Notes: a model not told the origin generated them from the sequence alone. Positions 53,098-61,988 are shown, counted from the first letter of the stretch. The stretch: 64,000 nucleotides of DNA from Pseudomonas nunensis (GCF_024296925.1 NZ_CP101125.1:4404501-4468500); one strand, 5' to 3'. A program made the numbers and translations.

Positions 53098-54063
53098 ATG
53101 GATAAGCAACGCGCTATCTCGCATTTCCTTTACTACCTCGAACAACACCCGGCCCTTGTCGGCATCAATCCGGCGAAGGTCCTGCTCGGCCACACCGCCG
53201 ATTACGAGGCACTGACCGGCGCCATCGCCGAACAGGCCGGTAACAGCTCACTGTTCAGTTTCAGCGCCATGCGCCTGGATCTGGAACCCACGGATTTTCT
53301 GGCCCAGGCGATTGCCGACAGCGATCTGTACATTTTCTTCTACGACTCTTCCACCCTGCCCAACCCGCGCCCCGAAGGCCCGGAATTCCTCCGCGCGCTG
53401 CAAGGGGTGATGGCGCAAAACTGGAAAAAGTCGCTGCTGTTCAAGGATTACGGCGATTACTTCTACGACACCTTCAGTGTCACCCCGCAACGCATTGCCG
53501 GGTTGAACAGCCACTTGATCCAGCGCATGTCCCACGCGACGACCCTCAGTTTCAAAGATGACCACGGCTCGTGGTTTGAAACACCGCTGAGCAGTATCAA
53601 GAAGTGGACGGACATCAACGGCGTCGGCAACTTTGATCTGGCGCCCGGTGAGATTGCTACCCACAGCGAGGAGATTAATGGGCGGGTGAAGTTCATGGGG
53701 ACGTTCCTCAGCACGATTCCGTTTGCGCGCAAGTACGGGGTGCTGGAATCGCCGCTGGAGTTGTGGATCGAGAACTCGACCATCAGCAGAATCGCCACGG
53801 ACGTGCCGGGGCTTGAACATGATTTCAACAAGTACCTGGATGCCAATCCGTCGAACCGGCGGATCGAAGAGTTGGGCATTGGCACCAACGAGGGCGTGAA
53901 GGATCTGTATGCGCGCAACGCCGGGTTCGAGGAGCGCCATTGCGGCTTGCACCTGGGGTTGGGTGGCGGGGCCAAGGGCAGCCATCACCTGGACCTGATT
54001 TTCTCCGGTGGCGTGTTGGCGCTCGATGATGAGCCGGTGTTTGATGGGCGGTTTGTGTTTTAG
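53098..54063 (+). CDS. M29 (thermophilic metallo-aminopeptidase)-like protein
   Basis: A 321-residue protein whose second half follows the M29 peptidase pattern. It has LAPGEIATHSEEINGRVKF (E185, first metal Glu), RIEELGIGTNEGVK (E258, second metal Glu), HCGLHLGLGGG (H285) and GSHHLDLIFSGGVLALDD (H296/H297, D299). These would supply most of the dinuclear metal ligands; the Tyr expected soon after H285 is not evident. At 321 residues it is about 90 shorter than typical AmpS/AmpT, with a reduced N-terminal domain, which would alter the dimer and substrate cavity. The ATG follows GGGAGG. It is downstream of, and probably cotranscribed with, the 44-residue peptide, so that peptide is a possible substrate. 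Confidence 0.78.
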   Translation: MDKQRAISHFLYYLEQHPALVGINPAKVLLGHTADYEALTGAIAEQAGNSSLFSFSAMRLDLEPTDFLAQAIADSDLYIFFYDSSTLPNPRPEGPEFLRALQGVMAQNWKKSLLFKDYGDYFYDTFSVTPQRIAGLNSHLIQRMSHATTLSFKDDHGSWFETPLSSIKKWTDINGVGNFDLAPGEIATHSEEINGRVKFMGTFLSTIPFARKYGVLESPLELWIENSTISRIATDVPGLEHDFNKYLDANPSNRRIEELGIGTNEGVKDLYARNAGFEERHCGLHLGLGGGAKGSHHLDLIFSGGVLALDDEPVFDGRFVF

Positions 54064-54079
54064 GGTTTAACCCGGCCGA

Positions 54080-54156
54080 CGCCTTCGCGGGCAAGCTTCG
54101 CGCCTACAAAGGCGACGCAATACCTGCGTAGGAGCGAGGCTCGCCCGCGAAGAGGC
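54080..54156. repeat. REP pair in tail-to-tail orientation
   Basis: Two GAGCGAGGCTTGCCCGCGA-type cores are arranged in the opposite order to the other REPINs (GCCTTCGCGGGCAAGC first, then GGAGCGAGGCTCGCCCGCGAAG). It lies between the convergent M29-like and rluB genes. Confidence 0.8.
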
Positions 54157-54192
54157 CCTAATATTCACCCCGTCACTAAAGCCAGACCCAAA

Positions 54193-54222
54193 AAAAACGC
54201 CAACCCTAAGGTTGGCGTTTTT
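54193..54222. terminator. Bidirectional-looking terminator between the M29-like gene and rluB
   Basis: AAAAACGCCAACC pairs perfectly with GGTTGGCGTTTTT around a CTAA loop; A and T tracts flank it. It serves both convergent genes. Confidence 0.9.
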
Positions 54223-54257
54223 CACTTGCAGCTTGCAGCTCGAAACTTACCGCTGCT

Positions 54258-55538
54258 TCATTCCGGCTTGCGACGACCAAAGCCCGGACGCTGGCCCGAA
54301 CCGGCTGGCGCGCCACGGCGTTTGCCCGATGGCGTGTCCTTGTCGACCAAAACGATGCCTGGGCGTTTCTTGCCGACCGGCTTGGCCGGGCGCTTGGTGT
54401 CGGCCGGACGATCCGCCACTGGCGTACCGCGACTCGAATCACCACGAGGAGCACCGCGATCGCTACGACCACCGCTTGGCGCACCACGGCCTTCACCGCG
54501 CTCGGTGCGACCATTGGCCGGACGTGGCGTGCGTGGACCGCGCTCGCCATCAGCGCGTGGCGCTGCTGGTTTGCGGGCTGGACGCTCGCCTTCGATTTGC
54601 GGTTCACGGGAGTCACGCGGCGTAGCAGCGGTCTGGTTGCCGATGGCAGGACGCAACGAACGCACGCGCTCAGTCTTGCCCATCGGACGCGACGATTTAC
54701 GCTGCATGCGATCGAGCTTGTCTTTGCTCTTGGCGTTCATCTGCGGCATGGCCACAGGCGTCAGGCCCACTTCAGCACTCAGAATGTCGACTTCGTACTG
54801 GCTCATTTCGCGCCAGCGACCCATCGGCAGGTCGGAGTTGAGGAACACCGGACCGAAACGCACACGCTTCAGACGGCTGACCACCAGGCCCTGGGATTCC
54901 CACAAGCGACGAACTTCGCGGTTGCGACCTTCCATCACCACGCAGTGGTACCAGTGGTTGAAACCTTCGCCACCTGGAGCTTGCTTGATGTCGGTGAACT
55001 TGGCCGGACCGTCTTCTAGGACGACGCCTGCTTTCAAGCGCTCGATCATCTCGTCATCGACTTCGCCACGCACACGTACCGCGTATTCACGGTCCATCTC
55101 GTAGGAAGGGTGCATCAGGCGGTTAGCCAGTTCGCCGTCAGTGGTGAACATCAGCAGACCGGTGGTGTTGATGTCCAGACGACCGATGTTGATCCAGCGA
55201 CCTTCCTTTGGTTTCGGCATCTTGTCGAAAACGGTTGGACGGCCTTCCGGGTCGAGGCGGGTGCAGATTTCGCCGTCGGGCTTGTTGTACATGATCACGC
55301 GGCGTACCGACTCGGCGGCTTCTTCGCGCTTGATCACCTTGCCATCAATGGTGATGGCGTCGTGCATGTCGACGCGCTGCCCGAGGGTGGCGTCTTTGCC
55401 ATTGACCTTGATGCGGCCGTGGCTGATCCAGGCTTCCACGTCACGGCGCGAGCCGACGCCGATACGGGCGAGGACTTTCTGCAGTTTTTCGCCTGCTGGG
55501 CCGATTTCCTGGTCGTCTTTCTGGTCGTTGATACTCAT
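54258..55538 (-). CDS. rluB: RluB, 23S rRNA pseudouridine(2605) synthase with long basic tail
   Basis: A 426-residue protein. The N-terminal S4 RNA-binding domain (about 17-75) contains EKLQKVLARIGVGSRRDVE. The catalytic domain has D122 in GRLDINTTGLLMFT. The last 170 or so residues are a Gly/Arg/Pro/Ser-rich, highly basic and probably disordered tail, which makes it longer than E. coli RluB (about 290). It modifies U2605 of 23S rRNA. The ATG follows GGGAGG. It is last in a minus-strand series with scpB and the DUF1289 gene. Confidence 0.95.
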   Translation of the reverse strand: MSINDQKDDQEIGPAGEKLQKVLARIGVGSRRDVEAWISHGRIKVNGKDATLGQRVDMHDAITIDGKVIKREEAAESVRRVIMYNKPDGEICTRLDPEGRPTVFDKMPKPKEGRWINIGRLDINTTGLLMFTTDGELANRLMHPSYEMDREYAVRVRGEVDDEMIERLKAGVVLEDGPAKFTDIKQAPGGEGFNHWYHCVVMEGRNREVRRLWESQGLVVSRLKRVRFGPVFLNSDLPMGRWREMSQYEVDILSAEVGLTPVAMPQMNAKSKDKLDRMQRKSSRPMGKTERVRSLRPAIGNQTAATPRDSREPQIEGERPARKPAAPRADGERGPRTPRPANGRTERGEGRGAPSGGRSDRGAPRGDSSRGTPVADRPADTKRPAKPVGKKRPGIVLVDKDTPSGKRRGAPAGSGQRPGFGRRKPE

Positions 55539-55681
55539 CTGGGCACCTCCCGGTGTGGTCTGTTCAGGCCTGGCCTGAAGCGATGTAAAACTGGTTCTCG
55601 GGCGAAGGGATCGCCGGAGGGTCGCGAATCATACGCTCATGCAAGCGTTCGCGCATCAGAGACTAGCTGATGAATGGTGAT

Positions 55682-55873
55682 TTACTTGTGTTTCCGCCGA
55701 CCGGTGGCACCGAGTTTGATCAGCCGCAGCGCTGCTTCGGCCAGCACAGTGCGCTTGTCGTCCTTGTCGAGCTTCTTCCAGGCCTTGATCTCGCGCTTGC
55801 TGCGGCCGCAGCCGAGGCAGATGTCGTCGGTGAATTTGCAGACGCTGATGCAGGGGTCTTTGGTAGAGCTCAT
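55682..55873 (-). CDS. DUF1289 family protein
   Basis: A 63-residue protein with four cysteines in the DUF1289 pattern (DPCISVCKFTDDICLGCGRSK), likely a small metal-binding or iron-sulfur-type protein of unknown role. The basic C-terminus ends RRKHK. The ATG at 55873 follows CTGGAG; the frame is open upstream only through a REPIN. It lies between scpB and rluB. Confidence 0.88.
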   Translation of the reverse strand: MSSTKDPCISVCKFTDDICLGCGRSKREIKAWKKLDKDDKRTVLAEAALRLIKLGATGRRKHK

Positions 55874-55900
55874 ACCAACTCCAGGAAACGCCACAAACCC

Positions 55901-55990
55901 TTGTGGGAGCGAGCTTGCTCGCGATGAGGGCGGCACATTCAGCTTCTAAGTGACTGAGAGACCGCCATCGCGAGCAAGCTCGCTCCCACA
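55901..55990. repeat. REPIN upstream of the DUF1289 gene
   Basis: Inverted pair of GAGCGAGCTTGCTCGCGA cores, a one-base variant (A for G) of the common type. Confidence 0.9.
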
Positions 55991-56033
55991 GGGTTCGGTG
56001 GTGTTCAAACGATTTGTGGGTGGCTCGGGTCCA

Positions 56034-56124
56034 TTGTGGGAGCGGGCTTGCTCGCGAATGCGCAGTGTCAGGCGACATCTATGTTGAATGATAAGCCGCC
56101 TTCGCGAGCAAGCCCGCTCCCACA
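56034..56124. repeat. REPIN between scpB and the DUF1289 gene
   Basis: Inverted pair of the common GAGCGGGCTTGCTCGCGA core, 31 bases after the scpB stop. Confidence 0.9.
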
Positions 56125-56154
56125 AGGGGATCTGCGTTGACCGTAGGTTTTGGG

Positions 56155-57147
56155 TCAGTCGTCGAATTCGCGGCGTTCGGCTTCGATTGCTTCGGCCAGG
56201 GCGCGGGCTTCGGCTTCTTCGTCGCTCAGCTCGGGCTCGGGCTCGGGTTTGTGCTGTTCGAGCGCGGCGACGGCGGCCAGGAGTTTTTCGCGCGCTTCGG
56301 CGACACCGAGCACATCGTCCTCCAGCTCTGCTTCCGGCCCTTCTTCGATTGTGGCTTCAGGCTCAGGCTGAAGTTCAACTTCGATCTCTGGCGCAGGCTG
56401 CTCCAAAACCTCTTCAGTCTCAGTCACCGCCCCATCGCGCAACAAATCGTCGAAGTCGGTCTTGATCCCCTGCTCCATGTCATCCAGTTCCAGCAACAGC
56501 GTGTGGAAACTGGTTTCTTCCTTGGGCTCTTCCGGGTCGGCGCTGGCGTCGGCCAGTTCCTGCAACCCGGCCGGGACCGGCGCGTCGTCGAAGTCGAGCA
56601 CCGGGTCAGGTTCCATCTCCCGCAGTTCGGCCAGCGGCGGCAGGTCGTCGAGGTTCTTCAGGTTGAAGTGATCGAGAAACACCTTGGTAGTGGCGAACAT
56701 CGCCGGTTTGCCCGGCACATCGCGGTAGCCGACGATGCGAATCCACTCGCGCTCCAGCAAGGTCTTGACGATGTGGCTGTTGACCGCCACGCCCCGCACG
56801 TCCTCGATCTCGCCTCGGGTGATCGGCTGGCGATAGGCGATCAACGCCATGGTTTCGAGCATGGCGCGGGAATAACGCTGCGGGCGTTCTTCCCACAAAC
56901 GGCCGACCCACGGCGAAAACTTCTCGCGAATCTGCAAGCGATAGCCGGAGGCGACTTCCTTTAGTTCGAAGGCACGGCCGTCGCAGGACTTGGCCAGGAT
57001 CGTCAGGGCTTTCTTGAAGACCGGTGGCTCTGGCCGCTCGCCCTCTTCGAAGAGTTCGAACAGGCGTTCAAGCGATTGCGGTTTTCCCGAGGCCAACAGA
57101 AAGGCTTCAAGCAGTGGCGCCAGCTCGCGGGGTTCAGTCAGGTTCAT
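56155..57147 (-). CDS. scpB: ScpB, segregation and condensation protein B
   Basis: A 330-residue ScpB. The two winged-helix domains lie in the first 190 residues (ERLFELFEEGERPE, then LETMALIAYRQPITRGEIEDVRG). The last 130 residues are a very acidic Glu/Pro-rich tail, much longer than in the Bacillus protein. It binds the ScpA kleisin in the SMC condensin complex. scpA lies 11 bases upstream. Confidence 0.95.
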   Translation of the reverse strand: MNLTEPRELAPLLEAFLLASGKPQSLERLFELFEEGERPEPPVFKKALTILAKSCDGRAFELKEVASGYRLQIREKFSPWVGRLWEERPQRYSRAMLETMALIAYRQPITRGEIEDVRGVAVNSHIVKTLLEREWIRIVGYRDVPGKPAMFATTKVFLDHFNLKNLDDLPPLAELREMEPDPVLDFDDAPVPAGLQELADASADPEEPKEETSFHTLLLELDDMEQGIKTDFDDLLRDGAVTETEEVLEQPAPEIEVELQPEPEATIEEGPEAELEDDVLGVAEAREKLLAAVAALEQHKPEPEPELSDEEAEARALAEAIEAERREFDD

Positions 57148-57158
57148 GATTCAACTCG

Positions 57159-57977
57159 TTATTCGGCTCGGGCCCGCACATGGATCGGCGCGAACGCCTC
57201 ATTCTGCACCAGCTCGACCAAGGATTCCTTGACCAGTTCGAGGATCGCCATGAAGGTCACCACCACCCCCAGCCGCCCCTCTTCAGCGGTGAACAGCTCG
57301 ACAAAGGGCACGAAACCGCCGCCCTTGAGCCGTTCCAGCACATCGCTCATGCGCTCGCGGGTAGACAACGCCTCGCGGCTGACCTGGTGACTTTCGAACA
57401 TGTCGCCACGGCGCAGGACCTCGGCCATGGACATCAGCAATTCTTCCAGGCTCACGTCCGGCAACAGCTTGCGCGCCCGGGCTTCCGGGGCGTCGAGCTT
57501 GGGCACCACCACATCACGGCCAACCCGGCTCAGGCCATCGATGCCCTCGGCGGCAGCCTTGAAGCGTTCGTATTCCTGCAAGCGTCGGATCAGTTCGGCG
57601 CGCGGATCGTCTTCTTCAGCCTCGATGGTTTCCGCGCGCGGCAGCAGCATCCGCGACTTGATCTCGGCCAGCATCGCGGCCATTACCAAATACTCGGCGG
57701 CCAGCTCCAGGCGCACCGACTGCATCAACTCGACATACCCCATGTATTGGCGGGTGATTTCCGCCACCGGGATGTCGAGGATGTTGATGTTCTGTTTGCG
57801 AATCAGGTACAGCAGCAGGTCGAGGGGGCCTTCGAAGGCTTCGAGGAACACCTCGAGCGCGTCCGGCGGAATGTACAGGTCCAGCGGCATTTCCATGACC
57901 GCCTGGCCATAGACCATGGCGAAGGGCAGCTCTTGCTGGGCTCCGGCCTGACTGTCGACGGGTTCTACTGCAGACAT
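57159..57977 (-). CDS. scpA: ScpA, kleisin subunit of the SMC condensin complex
   Basis: A 272-residue protein. The core EAFEGPLDLLLYLIRKQNINILDIPVAEIT is the ScpA N-terminal signature, and the C-terminal winged helix is present. An extension of about 45 residues precedes it. The ATG follows a GAGG site and abuts the stop of yciO, so the genes are coupled. Confidence 0.95.
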   Translation of the reverse strand: MSAVEPVDSQAGAQQELPFAMVYGQAVMEMPLDLYIPPDALEVFLEAFEGPLDLLLYLIRKQNINILDIPVAEITRQYMGYVELMQSVRLELAAEYLVMAAMLAEIKSRMLLPRAETIEAEEDDPRAELIRRLQEYERFKAAAEGIDGLSRVGRDVVVPKLDAPEARARKLLPDVSLEELLMSMAEVLRRGDMFESHQVSREALSTRERMSDVLERLKGGGFVPFVELFTAEEGRLGVVVTFMAILELVKESLVELVQNEAFAPIHVRARAE

Positions 57978-58607
57978 CTACGCCTCGGCCATAAACGGCG
58001 TCGGGTCACCGCAACCGACGCGGATCACTTCAGGTTCGCCGTCGGCCAGGTTGATCACCGTGGACGCCTTGATCCCGCCGAAACCGCCGTCGATGATCAG
58101 GTCCACCTGATGCTCCAGCAACTGGCGCATTTCGTGGGGATCGCTTAGCGGATCGGTGTCACCGGGCATGATCAGGGTCACGCTCATCAGCGGCTCACCC
58201 AGCTCGGCCAGCAACGCCAGGGCGATTGGATGGCTCGGCACCCGCAGGCCGATGGTGCGTTTCTTGGCGTGCAGCAACAGGCGTGGCACTTCACGCGTGG
58301 CGTTGAGGATAAACGTATAAGGCCCAGGTAAATGAGCCTTGAGGATGCGGAAAGTGCCGGTGTCGATCTTGGCGAACAACCCCAGTTGCGACAGATCACT
58401 GCAGATCAGCGCGAAGTTGTGCTTGTCGTCGAGCTGACGCAAGCGGCGCACGCGCTCCACGGCGTTCTTGTCGCCAATCTGGCAACCAATGGCGTAGGAC
58501 GAGTCTGTGGGATAAATCACCACCCCGCCTTTGCGGATGATCTCGACTGCCTGTTTGATCAGGCGCGCTTGCGGGTTTTCCGGATGAATCTGGAAAAATT
58601 GACTCAC
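57978..58607 (-). CDS. yciO: YciO, Sua5/YciO/YrdC-family protein
   Basis: A 209-residue protein very similar to E. coli YciO: SQFFQIHPENPQARLIKQAVEI at the start, YPTDSSYAIGC and KRTIGLRVPSHPIALALL later. The fold binds dsRNA and ATP; YciO has weak or no threonylcarbamoyl-AMP synthase activity compared with TsaC. The GTG at 58607 gives the family N-terminus; an ATG 13 codons upstream (58646) is possible but overlaps the upstream gene. Confidence 0.9.
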   Translation of the reverse strand: MSQFFQIHPENPQARLIKQAVEIIRKGGVVIYPTDSSYAIGCQIGDKNAVERVRRLRQLDDKHNFALICSDLSQLGLFAKIDTGTFRILKAHLPGPYTFILNATREVPRLLLHAKKRTIGLRVPSHPIALALLAELGEPLMSVTLIMPGDTDPLSDPHEMRQLLEHQVDLIIDGGFGGIKASTVINLADGEPEVIRVGCGDPTPFMAEA

Positions 58608-58620
58608 ATTCTCTACCTGT

Positions 58621-59484
58621 TCAGACGGCGGCAATAATTGGGTCATGTTTGAATCGACACCATAACGGTGGCAGATCCTCCGGAACCGGGCGGTATTCAC
58701 CGATTTCCGACCAGCCTTCAGGGCCATGAAAATCACTGCCGGCGCTGACCAGCAGACCGAACTCGCGGGCAAGAATGGCCAGACTGCCAACCTGTTCGGC
58801 GGGCTGATGGCCATTGACCACTTCGATAGCGTGGCCCCCTGCTTGAATATAGTCGGCAATCAGGCGACGACGCTTGCTGCGAGTGAAATCGTAGTGCCAC
58901 GGATGCGCCAGGCTGACCCAGGCACCGGCGGCACGCAGGGTGGCGACGGTGTCTTCGAGGGTCGGCCAGTGTTGCTTGACGTCACCCAGCTTGCCGGCGC
59001 CCAGCCATTTGCGGAACGCTTCGGCGCGATCCTTGACGAAACCTTCGCGCACCATCCAGTCGGCAAAGTGCGGACGGGCCGGCGCGTTACCGCTGTCGCC
59101 GAGGGCCTGCTGCATCTCGCGGGCACCGTCCATCGCGCCGGGCATACCTTTGAGCGCCAGTTTGCGGCTTATTTCTTCGGACCGTAGCCAACGGCCATCG
59201 TGCAATTTGGCGATTGCCTCGACCAACGGTACGGCATTCACATCGAAACCATAGCCCAGCACATGAATAGTCGCGCCGCCCCAGGTGCAGGACAATTCGA
59301 CGCCGTTGACCAGTTGCATTCCCAACGCCGTCGCGGCGCTGCGGGCCTCATCGAGGCCTTCGAGGGTGTCGTGATCGGTCAAGGCCAAGACTCGCACGCC
59401 TTTCTCGAACGCACGCGCAACCAGTACCGCAGGCGCCAGGGCGCCATCGGAGGCCGTGCTATGGCAGTGCAAATCAACATTCAC
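58621..59484 (-). CDS. PHP-domain phosphoesterase (RNase AM/YciV type)
   Basis: A 287-residue PHP protein. The metal-site motifs are DLHCHSTASDG near the N-terminus, ALTDHDTLEG, and SAGSDFHGPE near the C-terminus. E. coli YciV is a 5'-3' exonuclease that matures 5' ends of rRNA and degrades short oligonucleotides. The GTG at 59484 (MNVDLHCHS) gives the family start; an upstream TTG adds six residues. It is divergent from yciB. Confidence 0.9.
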   Translation of the reverse strand: MNVDLHCHSTASDGALAPAVLVARAFEKGVRVLALTDHDTLEGLDEARSAATALGMQLVNGVELSCTWGGATIHVLGYGFDVNAVPLVEAIAKLHDGRWLRSEEISRKLALKGMPGAMDGAREMQQALGDSGNAPARPHFADWMVREGFVKDRAEAFRKWLGAGKLGDVKQHWPTLEDTVATLRAAGAWVSLAHPWHYDFTRSKRRRLIADYIQAGGHAIEVVNGHQPAEQVGSLAILAREFGLLVSAGSDFHGPEGWSEIGEYRPVPEDLPPLWCRFKHDPIIAAV

Positions 59485-59571
59485 AGGGCTTTGTAACCTC
59501 AAATCAGCTGGCGCTATCGCGCGCCAATATGTTTGTTATTATGCCGACACATCCTGCTTCTGGCTGCCACT

Positions 59572-60168
59572 GTGAAACAATTCATCGACTTCATCCCGCT
59601 TCTGCTGTTTTTCATTGTCTTCAAAATCGATCCACGGGTCGTCGACATTGCCGGTCATGAGGTCACTGTAGGCGGTATTTACAGCGCCACTGCCATGCTG
59701 ATCATCAGCTCCCTGGTGGTTTACGGCACCTTGTTCATCAAGCAGCGCAAGCTAGAGAAGAGCCAGTGGCTGACCCTCATCGCCTGCCTGGTCTTCGGCA
59801 GCCTGACCCTGGCGTTCCACAGCGAGACCTTCCTGAAATGGAAAGCCCCGGTGGTCAACTGGCTGTTTGCCCTGGCCTTCATTGGCAGCCACTTCATCGG
59901 CGACCAACTGCTGATCAAGCGCATCATGGGCCACGCGCTGAGCCTGCCGGACCCAGTCTGGACCCGCCTGAACATCGCCTGGATCGGTTTTTTCCTGTTC
60001 TGCGGCGCCGCCAACCTGTTTGTCGCGTTCACCTTCCAGGACTACTGGGTCGACTTCAAAGTCTTCGGCAGTCTTGGCATGACGCTGCTGTTCCTGGTCG
60101 CACAGGGCATCTACCTGTCCCGCCACCTGCATGACGCCGATACCACTACGCCAAAAACCGAGGACTGA
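59572..60168 (+). CDS. yciB: YciB, septation protein A family inner-membrane protein
   Basis: A 198-residue membrane protein with five predicted helices. It starts with a GTG ([18 protein letters not shown]) and includes the conserved [20 protein letters not shown]. In E. coli it links envelope synthesis and division proteins. The upstream frame is open for 13 codons but lacks the family start. yciI follows. Confidence 0.92.
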   Translation: MKQFIDFIPLLLFFIVFKIDPRVVDIAGHEVTVGGIYSATAMLIISSLVVYGTLFIKQRKLEKSQWLTLIACLVFGSLTLAFHSETFLKWKAPVVNWLFALAFIGSHFIGDQLLIKRIMGHALSLPDPVWTRLNIAWIGFFLFCGAANLFVAFTFQDYWVDFKVFGSLGMTLLFLVAQGIYLSRHLHDADTTTPKTED

Positions 60169-60169
60169 C

Positions 60170-60469
60170 ATGCTTTATGCAATCGTTGCTACAGACGTCG
60201 CCAACTCCCTGGAAGCTCGCCTGGCCGCACGCCCGGCGCACCTTGAGCGCCTGCAAGTGCTCAAGGGTGAAGGCCGCATCGTATTGGCCGGCCCTAACCC
60301 TGCCGTTGACAGCAATGACCCGGGCGCCGCTGGTTTTACTGGCAGCCTGATTGTTGCCGAATTCGAATCCTTGACCGCCGCGCAGGCCTGGGCCGATTCT
60401 GACCCGTATATCGCCGCAGGTGTCTACGCCAACGTTTCCGTGAAGCCGTTCAAGCAAGTCCTGCCGTAA
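60170..60469 (+). CDS. yciI: YciI-family protein
   Basis: A 99-residue dimeric alpha/beta-barrel protein. It has the YciI pattern, with H24 in ARPAHLERL and a conserved Asp in the following strand; these form the putative His-Asp pair of the family. Its substrate is unknown. The ATG follows the yciB stop directly, so the two are in one operon. Confidence 0.93.
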   Translation: MLYAIVATDVANSLEARLAARPAHLERLQVLKGEGRIVLAGPNPAVDSNDPGAAGFTGSLIVAEFESLTAAQAWADSDPYIAAGVYANVSVKPFKQVLP

Positions 60470-60579
60470 ATTTCCCCTACGCGATGAACCTTGTCGGTTC
60501 ATCGCGCTCTCAATCGCTCATTATTCTCGTTTGCCTGCCGACAACTTGCCCAATAACTCGATTGGAATCAGGAGTCGTG

Positions 60580-60993
60580 ATGCGCAAGGGTCCGTTGTGT
60601 CTGATGTTGGTGACGTTGTCGATCGTGGCTCCCGCACACGGTGAAGAGGCTGCCACTGGCAGCAGTTCCACGCCGCTGTCCTTGAGCGCCGGCAGCCAGA
60701 TAGCCGAGTTGCAGCAACGCTTGAAAGTCAGCGAGCAGCAACGAGAAGAACTGAACAAACAACTGCAAAATGCCGATGCCGAGCGCGAAAGCGCCCAACT
60801 GGCCCGGTTGCGCCAAGAGAACCAGCGCCTGAAGCTGCAACTCAAGGAAGCCCTGGCCAATGGTCCGTTGCCACGCTTGCTGACCGATCAGCAACAATGG
60901 TTCGTCACCGGTGGCGGAGTAGCGCTATTGGCCCTGCTCTGCGGTATCTTTGCCAGTGGAGCAAGTCGAAAACGTCGGCAATGGCTAAATTGA
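60580..60993 (+). CDS. Exported coiled-coil protein with C-terminal membrane anchor
   Basis: A 137-residue protein with a signal peptide (about 1-21, ending AHG), a coiled coil (about 38-90, Leu/Gln/Glu-rich) and one C-terminal membrane helix (about 109-128) followed by SRKRRQ. The layout matches the YgiM/TIGR04211 group of membrane-tethered periplasmic coiled coils without their SH3 domain. The ATG has an AGGAG site. It ends eight bases before cpxR, so it is probably cotranscribed; the order is conserved in Pseudomonas. Confidence 0.82.
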   Translation: MRKGPLCLMLVTLSIVAPAHGEEAATGSSSTPLSLSAGSQIAELQQRLKVSEQQREELNKQLQNADAERESAQLARLRQENQRLKLQLKEALANGPLPRLLTDQQQWFVTGGGVALLALLCGIFASGASRKRRQWLN

Positions 60994-61000
60994 GTGAGTC

Positions 61001-61678
61001 ATGAGCGAGCTGTTATTAATTGATGATGACCAGGAGCTGTGCGAGCTCCTGAGCAGTTGGTTGAGCCAGGAAGGTTTTGTGGTCCGTGCCTGTCACGACG
61101 GCCAGAGTGCCCGCCGTGCGCTGGCCGAAACCTCCCCCGCCGCCGTAGTGCTGGACGTAATGCTGCCCGACGGCAGTGGCCTGGAATTGCTCAAGCAATT
61201 GCGCAACGACCATCCGGATTTGCCCGTGCTGATGCTCTCGGCCCGCGGCGAACCGCTGGACCGCATCCTCGGTCTGGAACTCGGCGCCGACGATTACCTG
61301 GCCAAGCCCTGCGACCCACGGGAACTGACAGCACGGCTGCGCGCCGTTTTGCGCCGCAGTCATCCGACGGCGGTGTCCAGCCAGCTCGAACTCGGCGACC
61401 TGTGCTTCAGCCCGGTGCGCGGCGTGGTCAGCATCGATGAACAGGAATTCACCCTCACCGTCTCCGAAAGCCGCCTGCTCGAAGCCCTGATCAAGCAACC
61501 CGGCGAGCCCCTGGATAAACAGGAACTGGCGCAGATTGCCCTCGGTCGCAAACTGACCCTGTACGACCGCAGCCTGGACATGCACGTCAGCAACCTGCGC
61601 AAGAAGATCGGCCCGCACCCTGATGGCCGCCCGCGCATCGTGGCGCTGCGTAGTCGCGGTTACTACTACAGCCTCTGA
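61001..61678 (+). CDS. cpxR: CpxR-like response regulator
   Basis: A 225-residue OmpR-type regulator. The receiver has phospho-acceptor D52 in LDVMLPDG and K in LAKPCDP; the C-terminal winged helix ends in RSRGYYYSL. The gene order regulator, Spy-like protein, kinase matches the Cpx envelope-stress locus of Pseudomonas. A direct repeat of TTTAC upstream of the Spy-like gene fits its expected binding site. Confidence 0.9.
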   Translation: MSELLLIDDDQELCELLSSWLSQEGFVVRACHDGQSARRALAETSPAAVVLDVMLPDGSGLELLKQLRNDHPDLPVLMLSARGEPLDRILGLELGADDYLAKPCDPRELTARLRAVLRRSHPTAVSSQLELGDLCFSPVRGVVSIDEQEFTLTVSESRLLEALIKQPGEPLDKQELAQIALGRKLTLYDRSLDMHVSNLRKKIGPHPDGRPRIVALRSRGYYYSL

Positions 61679-61689
61679 CACGGTCCCCT

Positions 61690-61836
61690 GTAGCAGCTGT
61701 CGAGCACCGCGAGGCAGCGTTCGGCGGCGAAGCCGTCGCAAAACCAGGCAACGCGGAGTGTCAGTAAAACCTCGCGTACAGGATTGACGACGGCTTCGCC
61801 GCCGAACGCTGCCTCGCGGTGCTCGACAGCTGCTAC
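61690..61836. repeat. Second repeat family: long inverted repeat (copy 2, perfect arms)
   Basis: The 49-base arms 61690-61738 and 61788-61836 are exact reverse complements, with a 49-base loop. The arms match copy 1 at 41343-41489 closely, while the loops differ. In both places the element lies 6-12 bases after a gene stop. Confidence 0.92.
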
Positions 61837-61890
61837 GGTGCTCGCTTCGTCTGCAAAGTGGCAGATTTGTCAGGAACGCCGAAACTCGTC

Positions 61891-61906
61891 TTTACCCAAG
61901 CTTTAC
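61891..61906 (-). promoter_or_regulatory. CpxR-type box upstream of the Spy-like gene
   Basis: TTTAC, six bases, TTTAC; on the minus strand this is a direct repeat of GTAAA, the CpxR recognition unit. It lies about 83-98 bases before the Spy-like start. Confidence 0.6.
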
Positions 61907-61988
61907 GCTCCGCTGACCGCCGCTGACCTTGATCTCCGTAATCTGAACTCATCCGGAACGTACCGGGAACGAGACAAGGAGATTCACC

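Larger units (their letters stand above)
61679..61988. other. Intergenic region after cpxR (310 bases)
   Basis: It holds the second long inverted repeat (61690-61836) and then the promoter region of the Spy-like gene with a CpxR-type TTTAC repeat (61891-61906). There is no gene. Confidence 0.75.

Noticed and set aside
54226..55104. Long open frame (about 290 codons) on the plus strand
   Set aside because: It lies wholly antisense to rluB, and its Arg/Pro/Ser-rich translation is the mirror of the low-complexity tail; no start signal or family pattern.
57978..58859. Longer version of YciO (293 codons)
   Set aside because: The first 84 codons overlap the PHP phosphoesterase gene in another frame and do not resemble YciO; the GTG at 58607 fits the family.
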